From an uncultured Clostridia bacterium (lineage in GTDB: Bacteria; Bacillota; Clostridia; Oscillospirales; Acutalibacteraceae): a stretch of 5,198 bases of DNA. Where the stretch lies: positions 1 through 5,198 of the forward strand of contig CALZMC010000061.1 of the NCBI GenBank assembly GCA_945788455.1, given 5' to 3'. Positions within the stretch are counted from its first letter, which is position 1, and each line of letters opens with the position of its first letter. Under the pieces are notes generated by a model. It was not told the origin of the DNA, did not search any database, and saw only the letters and a list, made by a program, of their open reading frames with translations. Below are positions 1 through 5,198 of the stretch, in pieces. The translations under genes and the position numbers were made by a program.

Positions 1-1239
1 TAGCGTTTCACCGTTTATTGCAACAATCATATCGTACTGCTTAACGTCCTTATTGGCAAGGTCGGAGTCGGAGCTTATCTCGTTTACAATCATCGCACCG
101 TTTGCATCCTTATAGCCCTTTTCTGCAAGAGCATTTAAAATAGCACCCGAGTTATTGAAGCTTGTGAGTGGGTTATAGCTAATACCGAGCTTTGCTCTGC
201 CCTCAACATATCCAACCTTAATTAAGCTGTCGGCTGTCGCTACTGCAGTCTTTGTAGGAACGGCAAAGCCCATACCCTCATAATTTGTTGAGGCGATTTT
301 TGATGAGTTAACGCCGATAACCTGTCCCTGCATATTGAACAATGCACCACCGCTGTTACCGGGATTGATAGCAGCATCAGTCTGGATACATTCTGTGTTG
401 TAGCCGATTGTTGAAGAAATCGGTCTTGCAAGAGCAGAGATATATCCGCTTGTTACGGAATTCATAAATTCAAGTCCACCCGGGCAACCGATTGCAACAA
501 CCTGCTCGCCGACAACAATATTATCGCTGTTTGCAAAATCAGCAAGCTTTAGACCTGTCTTGTCAATAGAGAGAACGCCGATATCCGTTTGACTGTCATA
601 GCCTACCATATAAGCGTCACAGGTTGTTCCGTCATTGAGTGTTACGGAAAATTTGTCGGCACCGCTTATTACGTGTGCACAGGTAATGATGTAGGTTTTT
701 CCGTCCTTTTCTTTAAAAAGAATACCGGAGCCCTCGCCCGATTGCATAGGCGTGTCGCTGTTGCCACTCGAATTACCGTAGCCGTATGAATAGAAATTAT
801 TGTAAGCATTATATTGGCTTGAATAAACCGTGATGCCAACGCAGGAGTCCATACATTCCTTTGCAACGCCTGCAACGGTGTAATTATTGTCCTTATCCTT
901 TAGAGGTACGCTCTCACTGTCGCTTAACTCGGTGGCACTATCGTCCTTTTGTGACTGAGTGGTATTGTCCTTTTCGGGATTATTTGAACCGTTATTTTTG
1001 TCGATAGAACTAAAAACAAGACCTACTACTGCAAGAATCAGGCATATTACCAAGACGGTAATTGCTATTTTTCCTGCCTTGCTCTTTTTAGGAGGCTCGT
1101 TGTTGTTCGGCGTTTCGGGAGTATATCCGTTATATCCCTGATTATACGAATAATGATATTCGCCTTCGTTTCCGGGGGCATCTGTATTACTGCTCATAGG
1201 AGGATTGTAATATGTGCCGTTGCTATTAAATTCATCCAT
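1..1239 (-). CDS. htrA: HtrA/DegP-like membrane-anchored trypsin-like serine protease with PDZ domain (3' end outside window)
   Basis: Surface-exposed S1C-family protease/chaperone for misfolded exported proteins. The reading frame is open from the ATG at 1239 to the window edge, giving the first 413 residues. Residues 1-50 are a polar Asn/Tyr/Gly/Pro-rich tail, presumably cytoplasmic. KKSK (51-54) then precedes one membrane segment (about 57-79). A low-complexity linker (80-118) follows. The protease domain runs from about 120 to 340. The catalytic triad is visible: His189 in TCAHVIS, Asp219 in QTDIGVL and Ser296 in NPGNSGGAL. A PDZ domain begins near 345 and is cut off at VAINGETL (405-413). 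The tail-membrane-protease-PDZ order matches Gram-positive HtrA. The Tyr/Asn/Gly-rich stretch at 139-162 sits before the first core strand (GEGSGILF). The start is fixed by AAGGAG eight bases upstream, and it overlaps the kinase stop codon. Cotranscription with the two-component genes suggests stress-regulated expression. Family call very sure; the exact symbol is by analogy. Confidence 0.94.
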   Translation of the reverse strand, partial: MDEFNSNGTYYNPPMSSNTDAPGNEGEYHYSYNQGYNGYTPETPNNNEPPKKSKAGKIAITVLVICLILAVVGLVFSSIDKNNGSNNPEKDNTTQSQKDDSATELSDSESVPLKDKDNNYTVAGVAKECMDSCVGITVYSSQYNAYNNFYSYGYGNSSGNSDTPMQSGEGSGILFKEKDGKTYIITCAHVISGADKFSVTLNDGTTCDAYMVGYDSQTDIGVLSIDKTGLKLADFANSDNIVVGEQVVAIGCPGGLEFMNSVTSGYISALARPISSTIGYNTECIQTDAAINPGNSGGALFNMQGQVIGVNSSKIASTNYEGMGFAVPTKTAVATADSLIKVGYVEGRAKLGISYNPLTSFNNSGAILNALAEKGYKDANGAMIVNEISSDSDLANKDVKQYDMIVAINGETL

Positions 1240-2750
1240 TATTTTATCTCCTTTTTATAGATAGGTCTATATGATTTTGGCAGCCTGAACACGAATTCGG
1301 CAGATGAGTCATCCTCGCTCAATGCCCATATTTTTCCTGCGTGCATTTCTACCATCATTTTTACAATATACAGTCCGAGACCTGTACCCTTCGCATCAAT
1401 GCTTCTTGATTTATCTACCTTGTAGAAGCGCTCAAATATCTTTGAAAGCTCCTCGCTCTTAATGCCTATACCGCTGTTCTTTATATGAACCTCAATTTCA
1501 TCGTTCAAGTCAAGCATAGATACACGGATGTATCCGTTTTCATTAGTGAACTTTACAGCATTGTCAAATATGTTATAGATAACCTGATAAATCATATCGG
1601 TATCGGCAACGATATAAGTTTGCTTTAGGTCTTCAAGTCCCTGAATTTCTATATTTTTAGCTTCAATTTTTTGCTCAAAGGTAAGTAAAATATGAATAAT
1701 TTGGTCGCTGATGTCGTAGTTTGACGGCTTCATCTCAAAGCTACCCGATTCAATCTTGCTCATATTAAGCATAGCAACAACGAGACGCGAAAGTCGTCTG
1801 ATTTCGGCGCTTACTATTTTTAGATAGTATTCCTGCTTTTCCTTTGGGATAGTGCCGTCAAGAATACCGTCAATAAATCCGCCGATTGATGTCATCGGAG
1901 TTCTCAGCTCGTGCGATACGTTAGACACAAAGCTACGTCTTGAGCCCTCAAGCTTGTCGAGTGAGTCTGCCATATCGTTGAATGCTTTGCCAAGCTCTGC
2001 AAGCTCGTCGTCTCCGTTTATCTTTACTCGGTATGAGAAGTCGCCGATAGCAAATTTCTTTGCAGCCGTGCTCATTTGTGTCAGCGGTCTAACAAGATTT
2101 TTTGTCAGCTTCCAAATAACGAAATATGCAACAACAAGACAAATCAGCGCACTTGCCAAAAACATTCTCAGCACGGCCATTGTCAAGTGCCTGTCGTTAG
2201 TCTCTGTTGTAGAGAATACACTGCCGATAATCTCTCCACCGCTGTAAATGGGTACGCCGACTATATAGGAGTCCTTTCCGTTAATGACAGATGCTCCTAC
2301 ATATCCGCCCTCATATACGTTCTTTAATAGGCTGTCGCTGACATTGAACTGACTGTGGTAGTAGCATAACGGCATCTTGCCGAAGAAGGGGACAGAGTCG
2401 CCTCGCTCCTTACACATAATTATTTTGCCCTCAACGTTACAAACAAATACGTCTGCGTCAATAGAGGACGAGATAATTCTAAGCGAATTACACAAAATTC
2501 CCTTTTCGACCGAAAAGTCATCATTCATATCCTGTGCAATTAGGGTTGATTCTATACTTTCGGCGATAGAAGTGACGTTTTCCTTTAACAGCTTTGTATT
2601 TTCGTTTCTCGTGTAGGCGTTAACCAAAAGTGTCAAGGATGTACCGAGAACAGCAAGCATTATCAAAATAATGATAGCAAAAAGGATAAAGTATTTTGCG
2701 AAAATGCTGTTCTTTAGGCGCTGTTTTTTATCTGAAGAAATTAGTGCCAT
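1239..2750 (-). CDS. Membrane sensor histidine kinase (HAMP-HisKA-HATPase_c)
   Basis: Class I sensor kinase of 503 residues, partner of the response regulator directly upstream. Membrane helix 1 is at about 19-45, an extracytoplasmic sensor region at about 46-190 (probably a PDC/Cache-like fold, judging from the IDADVFV and YIVGVPIYSGGEIIGSVF patterns), and helix 2 at about 191-214. HAMP follows at 212-268 with Pro222 and Glu249. The HisKA H-box is SHELRTP with phospho-acceptor His280, and the following E281-x-x-T284 motif suggests phosphatase activity as well. In the ATPase domain the N box is NIFDNAVKFT (Asn393, Asn397), the F box FERFYKVDKSR and the G2 box KGTGLGL (454-460). Oddities: the G1 box reads NSGIGI, with Asn425 where Asp is usual, and the sensor carries four cysteines (87, 104, 113, 129). 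Start: AAAGG ten bases upstream, five bases after the regulator stop. The TAA stop shares its last base with the protease ATG. The signal sensed cannot be read from sequence; envelope stress is inferred from the protease neighbour. Confidence 0.96.
   Translation of the reverse strand: MALISSDKKQRLKNSIFAKYFILFAIIILIMLAVLGTSLTLLVNAYTRNENTKLLKENVTSIAESIESTLIAQDMNDDFSVEKGILCNSLRIISSSIDADVFVCNVEGKIIMCKERGDSVPFFGKMPLCYYHSQFNVSDSLLKNVYEGGYVGASVINGKDSYIVGVPIYSGGEIIGSVFSTTETNDRHLTMAVLRMFLASALICLVVAYFVIWKLTKNLVRPLTQMSTAAKKFAIGDFSYRVKINGDDELAELGKAFNDMADSLDKLEGSRRSFVSNVSHELRTPMTSIGGFIDGILDGTIPKEKQEYYLKIVSAEIRRLSRLVVAMLNMSKIESGSFEMKPSNYDISDQIIHILLTFEQKIEAKNIEIQGLEDLKQTYIVADTDMIYQVIYNIFDNAVKFTNENGYIRVSMLDLNDEIEVHIKNSGIGIKSEELSKIFERFYKVDKSRSIDAKGTGLGLYIVKMMVEMHAGKIWALSEDDSSAEFVFRLPKSYRPIYKKEIK
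1248..1253 (-). promoter_or_regulatory. Protease ribosome binding site embedded in the kinase 3' end
   Basis: On the minus strand AAGGAG is formed by the Lys-Lys-Glu codons at the kinase C-terminus (499-501), eight bases before the protease ATG at 1239. The kinase TAA (1241-1239) shares its last A with that ATG, giving a TAATG junction typical of translational coupling. Confidence 0.85.
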
Positions 2751-2755
2751 TTAAC

Positions 2756-3451
2756 TTAATCCTTTGTTTCAAATTTATATCCAACGCCCCATACGGTTTT
2801 TAGTGACCACTTGTCAGATACACCCTCTAACTTTTCACGAAGGCGCTTTACGTGTACGTCAACTGTTCGTGAGTCGCCGTAATAGTCAAAGCCCCAAACC
2901 TCGTCAAGAAGCTGGTCACGGGTGTAAACTCTGTTCGGATTTGATGCAAAGTGATAAATAAGCTCAAGCTCTTTCGGTGGGGTGTCGATTGCCACGCCGT
3001 TAACCTTTAGCTCGTAGTTTACGATATTAATTTCAAGATTTTCATAGATAATAGTCTTCTTTGTATCGTTTTCCTCAGACCTGCTTCCGTCAGTTCTGCG
3101 AAGAACAGCCTTAATTCTTGCCATTACCTCTTTCGCGTCAAACGGCTTTGTCACATAGTCATCGGCACCGAGCTCAAGACCGAGAACCTTGTCAAAGGTT
3201 TCGCCCTTTGCGGTTAGCATAATGATTGGAGCTGATGAGATTTTTCTGATTTCACGGCATACCTGCCAGCCGTCAATTTTAGGAAGCATAATATCAAGCA
3301 AAACAAGCTGTGGAGCCTTTTGCTGAAATGTGTTAACTGCCTCCTGTCCATCGTTGGCGATATATACAGTATAGCCATCGTTTTCAAGATAAAGCTTTAA
3401 TAGCTCGCAAATGTTTTTGTCATCATCAACGACTAAAATTTTTGTTCCCAT
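2756..3451 (-). CDS. OmpR/PhoB-family DNA-binding response regulator
   Basis: Transcription factor of 231 residues, the usual length for the family, phosphorylated by the adjacent kinase. The receiver domain (about 3-117) shows the acidic pocket VVDDD (Asp9-Asp10), phospho-acceptor Asp53 in LVLLDIMLP, Thr80 in MLTAK and Lys102 in TKPF. A charged linker (119-132) leads to a winged-helix trans_reg_C domain (about 134-228). Its recognition helix is around RTVDVHVKRLREKL (195-208), and the wing ends in TVWGVGYKFE. The start was chosen as the ATG at 3451 because AAAGGAG lies nine bases upstream. An in-frame ATG at 3502 would add 17 residues that do not belong to the receiver fold and has no ribosome binding site. 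The kinase gene starts five bases after the stop. Typical members activate or repress target promoters as dimers on direct repeats, often including their own operon. Whether it is orthologous to PhoP, CssR or another named regulator cannot be decided here. Confidence 0.96.
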   Translation of the reverse strand: MGTKILVVDDDKNICELLKLYLENDGYTVYIANDGQEAVNTFQQKAPQLVLLDIMLPKIDGWQVCREIRKISSAPIIMLTAKGETFDKVLGLELGADDYVTKPFDAKEVMARIKAVLRRTDGSRSEENDTKKTIIYENLEINIVNYELKVNGVAIDTPPKELELIYHFASNPNRVYTRDQLLDEVWGFDYYGDSRTVDVHVKRLREKLEGVSDKWSLKTVWGVGYKFETKD

Positions 3452-3460
3452 ATTTTTGCT

Positions 3461-3467
3461 CTCCTTT
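3461..3467 (-). promoter_or_regulatory. Ribosome binding site deciding the response regulator start
   Basis: On the minus strand AAAGGAG lies nine bases before the ATG at 3451. This fixes the 231-residue form MGTKILVVDD... and argues against the upstream in-frame ATG at 3502. Confidence 0.85.
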
Positions 3468-3478
3468 GTTGTAATGCC

Positions 3479-3484
3479 ATAATA
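3479..3484 (-). promoter_or_regulatory. Possible -10 element of the two-component operon
   Basis: On the minus strand TATTAT (five of six matches) lies about 27 bases upstream of the regulator ATG. No acceptable -35 hexamer is found 16-18 bases upstream; the sequence there is a run of A. This would fit an activator-dependent promoter, for example autoregulation by the response regulator, or it may be chance in AT-rich DNA. Confidence 0.3.
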
Positions 3485-3559
3485 ACACCACAAATTTATC
3501 ATTTTTTGTTGTTTTAGTTAACATTCTTTGAAAATTTTAAACAATTTTTTAAAAGTTTT

Positions 3560-4780
3560 TTACCATTCTTTTCCGCGAAGCTCACAGCTTTCGACATAAT
3601 CAATAAACTGCTTTGCGCATCTCGGCGACCTGCCACCGCGTCTTGTTGCCCATTGCTCTGCCTTAAAGAACAGATGCTCCTTGTCAACATCAAGACCTCT
3701 GTCGTCACAAATCTTTTCTATGATTTCGAGATAATTCTTTTTGTCGGGATTTATGAACGTAATAGTGAGACCGAAACGGTCGGACAGGCTTAACTGCTCT
3801 TGCATAATATCATTTTTGTTAATTTCGTTTTGTCTGTCGCTAAAGCTTTCCTTAATCAAGTGCCTGCGATTTGAGGTTGCATATATCAGCGTGTTAGCCT
3901 GCTTTCCGGAAAGCGAGCCCTCCAAAGCCGCCTTTAGCTCACTAAACGAGCTGTCGTTCGAGTCAAAGCTCAAATCATCTATGTAGATAATAAACTTCAT
4001 CGGCGAATTTGCTATTGCCTCGCGAATGAGAGTTAGCTCGCTGACTGTGCTTTTTGGAATTTCTATCATTCTTAAACCGCGATTGTGATATTCATTCAGC
4101 AGGGCGTGGACAGTTGAGCTCTTTCCCGTTCCTCTGTCGCCGTAGAGAAGAACGTTGTTTGCGGGATGACCGAACACAAAGCTCTCGGTATTGTCGATTG
4201 CCTTTTGTCTTTGCTCCTCATAGTTCTTCAGGTCATTGAGTGTTATCGGGTCAATAGATGTGACAGGACAAAGCTCGCCGTCTCTCCACGTAAAAGCAAT
4301 ATGACTTGCAAATTTGCCGTAGCCGTTATTTTTATGATAGTCGATTAGCTCGTCAATTTTTTCGTCCCAGCTATGAGTTAACGGGGCCTTGCCGTTTCCT
4401 GTTTCAAATTTAGGAAGAGTGTTAAGTATTTCTTTAATATCCTCACTCTCAACCGCGTTGATAATATCATCGGCTGTAACACTTGCGATTTTTTCGAGCA
4501 TTTTTAAATCTGTTTTTGCGGCATTTACTACCGAGTCGCTAAGCGTTCCTGCACAGGCAAGCCTTGTAAATGTGTTGTCGTTAGTAAGAATACACCTTGA
4601 AATATGCTCCCTAACAGAGCCGTATTCAAGCACAAGCTTGTAGAAATCGCTGTATGAGGAAAGTATATATTCATCGGCACTGCTCAGTAGCTCGAACAGT
4701 GATGAATACAGCCTGTCCTCCCATAAATTATAGACACAAAGCGACTCCATATAATACTTAATTTCTGTAACCTTATTCAT
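3560..4780 (-). CDS. DUF815-type AAA+ ATPase (COG2607 group), function unknown
   Basis: Predicted soluble P-loop ATPase of 406 residues, with no signal peptide or membrane segment. The N-terminal half (1-200) is largely helical-looking with no motif I recognise. The AAA+ core shows Walker A GDRGTGKSS (214-222, Lys220), Walker B FIIYIDDLSF (263-272, Asp268/Asp269), a sensor-1-like YATSNRRHL (300-308, Asn304), SLSDRFGL (331-338, Arg335 as possible arginine finger) and a sensor-2-like GGRSPRCAKQF (382-392). The wording NVLLYGDRGTGKSS, YATSNRRHL and LSLSDRFGL is characteristic of the DUF815 family, which is widespread in Clostridia and to my knowledge has no settled role. The chosen start (ATG 4780) has GGGAAGTG five bases upstream. 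The in-frame ATG at 4795 has no ribosome binding site and falls next to the predicted transcription start. It runs in the same direction as the response regulator 108 bp downstream and diverges from the GntR gene. Family call fairly sure; partners and substrate unknown. Confidence 0.9.
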   Translation of the reverse strand: MNKVTEIKYYMESLCVYNLWEDRLYSSLFELLSSADEYILSSYSDFYKLVLEYGSVREHISRCILTNDNTFTRLACAGTLSDSVVNAAKTDLKMLEKIASVTADDIINAVESEDIKEILNTLPKFETGNGKAPLTHSWDEKIDELIDYHKNNGYGKFASHIAFTWRDGELCPVTSIDPITLNDLKNYEEQRQKAIDNTESFVFGHPANNVLLYGDRGTGKSSTVHALLNEYHNRGLRMIEIPKSTVSELTLIREAIANSPMKFIIYIDDLSFDSNDSSFSELKAALEGSLSGKQANTLIYATSNRRHLIKESFSDRQNEINKNDIMQEQLSLSDRFGLTITFINPDKKNYLEIIEKICDDRGLDVDKEHLFFKAEQWATRRGGRSPRCAKQFIDYVESCELRGKEW

Positions 4781-4785
4781 ATAAT

Positions 4786-4793
4786 CACTTCCC
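4786..4793 (-). promoter_or_regulatory. Ribosome binding site deciding the ATPase start
   Basis: On the minus strand GGGAAGTG, one mismatch from GGAGGTG, lies five bases before the ATG at 4780. It supports that start rather than the in-frame ATG at 4795, which has nothing comparable upstream. Confidence 0.7.
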
Positions 4794-4803
4794 ATTATAT
4801 TAG

Positions 4804-4832
4804 ATAATATACCATTTGTTCACAATTTACAA
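4804..4832 (-). promoter_or_regulatory. Probable promoter of the DUF815 ATPase gene
   Basis: On the minus strand: -35 TTGTAA (4832-4827, four of six matches), a 17-base spacer, -10 TATTAT (4809-4804, five of six). The expected start near 4797 lies just upstream of the ribosome binding site. A perfect TATAAT at 4799-4794 with TGAACA 17 bases upstream (4822-4817) is an alternative, but its start point would leave no room for the ribosome binding site. Fair, not certain, because this DNA is very AT-rich. Confidence 0.5.
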
Positions 4833-4873
4833 GAGAAATCGCATATTTTAGCAAAAAATAAATAAATTGTATG

Positions 4874-4884
4874 ATGTCTGACAA
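4874..4884. promoter_or_regulatory. Candidate FadR/FCD-type GntR operator
   Basis: ATGTCTGACAA contains the perfect 9-base palindrome TGTC-T-GACA and matches the general FCD-subfamily operator pattern TNGTNNNACNA at all but the first base. It sits four bases upstream of the GntR -35 box, a usual place for an autoregulatory site. The pattern is known for the subfamily; binding here is inferred. Confidence 0.4.
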
Positions 4885-4888
4885 CTTA

Positions 4889-4917
4889 TTGACATTGAAC
4901 AGACAATGTGTTATTAT
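4889..4917 (+). promoter_or_regulatory. Sigma-A-type promoter of the GntR gene
   Basis: A perfect -35 hexamer TTGACA (4889-4894), a 17-base spacer and the -10 hexamer TATTAT (4912-4917, five of six matches to TATAAT), with an extended -10 TG at 4909-4910. Transcription should start near 4924, leaving a leader of about 16 bases before the GntR ATG. This is the best promoter in the window. Confidence 0.8.
4892..4909. promoter_or_regulatory. Inverted repeat inside the GntR promoter, possible operator
   Basis: Perfect six-base arms ACATTG (4892-4897) and CAATGT (4904-4909) around AACAGA. The repeat starts in the -35 box and fills the spacer up to the -10 element, so a bound protein would block RNA polymerase. 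It does not fit the FCD pattern as well as the site at 4874-4884, so its ligand is uncertain. Confidence 0.35.
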
Positions 4918-4929
4918 GAAAAAGGAAAC

Positions 4930-4936
4930 GAGGTGG
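4930..4936 (+). promoter_or_regulatory. Ribosome binding site of the GntR gene
   Basis: GAGGTGG lies three to four bases before the ATG at 4940. Its complementarity to the 16S rRNA end is good, but the spacing is shorter than the usual 5-9 bases. Confidence 0.7.
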
Positions 4937-4939
4937 ATT

Positions 4940-5198
4940 ATGGAGACGAAAAAGCTTTCAGATGTAACAGCGAACAGAATTAGAGCTATGATAGAGGTTG
5001 AAAATCGCTTTAAGGTCGGCGACAAGCTACCTAACGAGAACGATTTTGCGAACGAGCTTGGAATCAGCCGTGCTACTCTTCGCGAGGCGATTCGAATACT
5101 TACACTTGGCGGAATACTCGAAATTCGCAGAGGCAAGGGTACTTTCGTTACTGCTAATACATTTATAGAAACGGGCGATATTGGCGAGATTAGCTCAG
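4940..5198 (+). CDS. GntR-family transcriptional regulator, probably FadR/FCD type (3' end outside window)
   Basis: First 86 residues of a DNA-binding repressor or activator. The whole winged helix-turn-helix is visible: an N-terminal helix (VTANRIRAMIEV, 9-20), FKVGDKLPNENDFANELG (24-41), the recognition helix ISRATLREAIRIL (42-54) and the wing GGILEIRRGKGTFV (57-70). RATLREAIRIL and the short wing favour the FadR/FCD subfamily, which binds small organic acids or sugar acids in a C-terminal domain. That domain lies beyond the window, so subfamily and ligand are uncertain. The start ATG at 4940 follows GAGGTGG with slightly short spacing and lies about 16 bases after the expected transcription start of a near-consensus promoter. 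Palindromes overlapping that promoter suggest autoregulation. It diverges from the ATPase gene and could also regulate that gene. Confidence 0.93.
   Translation, partial: METKKLSDVTANRIRAMIEVENRFKVGDKLPNENDFANELGISRATLREAIRILTLGGILEIRRGKGTFVTANTFIETGDIGEISS

Larger units (their letters stand above)
3452..3559. other. AT-rich intergenic gap between ATPase and response regulator
   Basis: 108 bases separate the ATPase stop from the regulator start. No GC-containing hairpin followed by a U-run is visible, so no intrinsic terminator is supported and readthrough from the ATPase gene is possible. The gap also has room for the operon's own promoter. Confidence 0.6.

Noticed and set aside
240..431. 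63-residue minus-strand open frame
   Set aside because: It lies in another frame inside the protease domain around the catalytic Ser region. The protease frame is clearly the coding one.
1852..2247. 131-residue plus-strand open frame
   Set aside because: It lies wholly antisense to the kinase HAMP/HisKA coding region, with Ser/Leu-rich composition typical of a reverse-frame shadow.
3452..3502. N-terminal extension of the response regulator to the ATG at 3502
   Set aside because: The extra 17 residues precede the receiver fold, no ribosome binding site lies before that ATG, and a strong one lies before the ATG at 3451.
3518..3543. TTAACA and TTAAACA hexamer-like motifs resembling Pho boxes
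   Set aside because: They are not spaced as a regular series of direct repeats with about 11-base periodicity, and similar strings are common in AT-rich DNA. The regulator cannot be called PhoP on this basis.
3531..3548. Inverted repeat AAAATT-N6-AATTTT after the ATPase gene
   Set aside because: The stem is entirely A/T and only six pairs, so it would not form a stable intrinsic terminator. Such repeats are expected by chance in this AT-rich gap.
3514..3708. 64-residue minus-strand open frame overlapping the ATPase 3' end
   Set aside because: It is in a different frame over conserved ATPase sequence (the GGRS region), shows no family signal, and is best explained as an out-of-frame shadow.
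4795..5136. 113-residue minus-strand open frame
   Set aside because: It is antisense to the clear GntR gene and its promoter, has no ribosome binding site I can see and no recognisable motif. It is a shadow of the real gene.

Overview
The window looks like chromosomal DNA from a Gram-positive, AT-leaning bacterium of the Clostridia (Ruminococcaceae/Oscillospiraceae-like gut lineages are my best guess). The reasons are the membrane-anchored HtrA with a cytoplasmic tail, a DUF815-type AAA+ ATPase, strong AAGGAG-type ribosome binding sites, consensus sigma-A-like promoters, and AT-rich intergenic DNA. The taxonomic call is inferred from protein style only. I see no mobile element, CRISPR array, tRNA or rRNA.

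Layout. Four genes lie on the minus strand and read toward position 1; one lies on the plus strand at the right edge. From right to left on the minus strand they are: a DUF815/COG2607-type AAA+ ATPase (3560-4780), a 108-bp AT-rich gap, an OmpR/PhoB-type response regulator (2756-3451), a membrane sensor histidine kinase (1239-2750), and an HtrA/DegP-like membrane-anchored serine protease (1-1239, cut by the window edge inside its PDZ domain). On the plus strand, a GntR-family regulator (4940-5198, cut by the edge) diverges from the ATPase across a 159-bp region. That region holds one very good promoter, one fair promoter and operator-like palindromes.

How the genes fit together. The regulator, kinase and protease form a tight unit. 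Five bases separate regulator and kinase, and the kinase stop and protease start overlap by one base, with the protease's ribosome binding site inside the last kinase codons. By analogy with the Bacillus CssRS-HtrA and Streptococcus CiaRH-HtrA systems, this is most likely an envelope or secretion-stress module in which the kinase senses conditions outside the membrane and the protease degrades or refolds damaged exported protein. The ATPase may be a separate transcription unit or may read into the module, since no terminator is visible between them. The GntR gene is probably autoregulated and may also affect the divergent ATPase gene.

Nothing here is clearly a new biological system. The points most worth a second look are the coupled kinase-protease arrangement, cysteine-rich extracytoplasmic parts in both the sensor and the protease, an Asp-to-Asn change in the kinase G1 box, the uncharacterised ATPase, and the palindromes at the GntR promoter.
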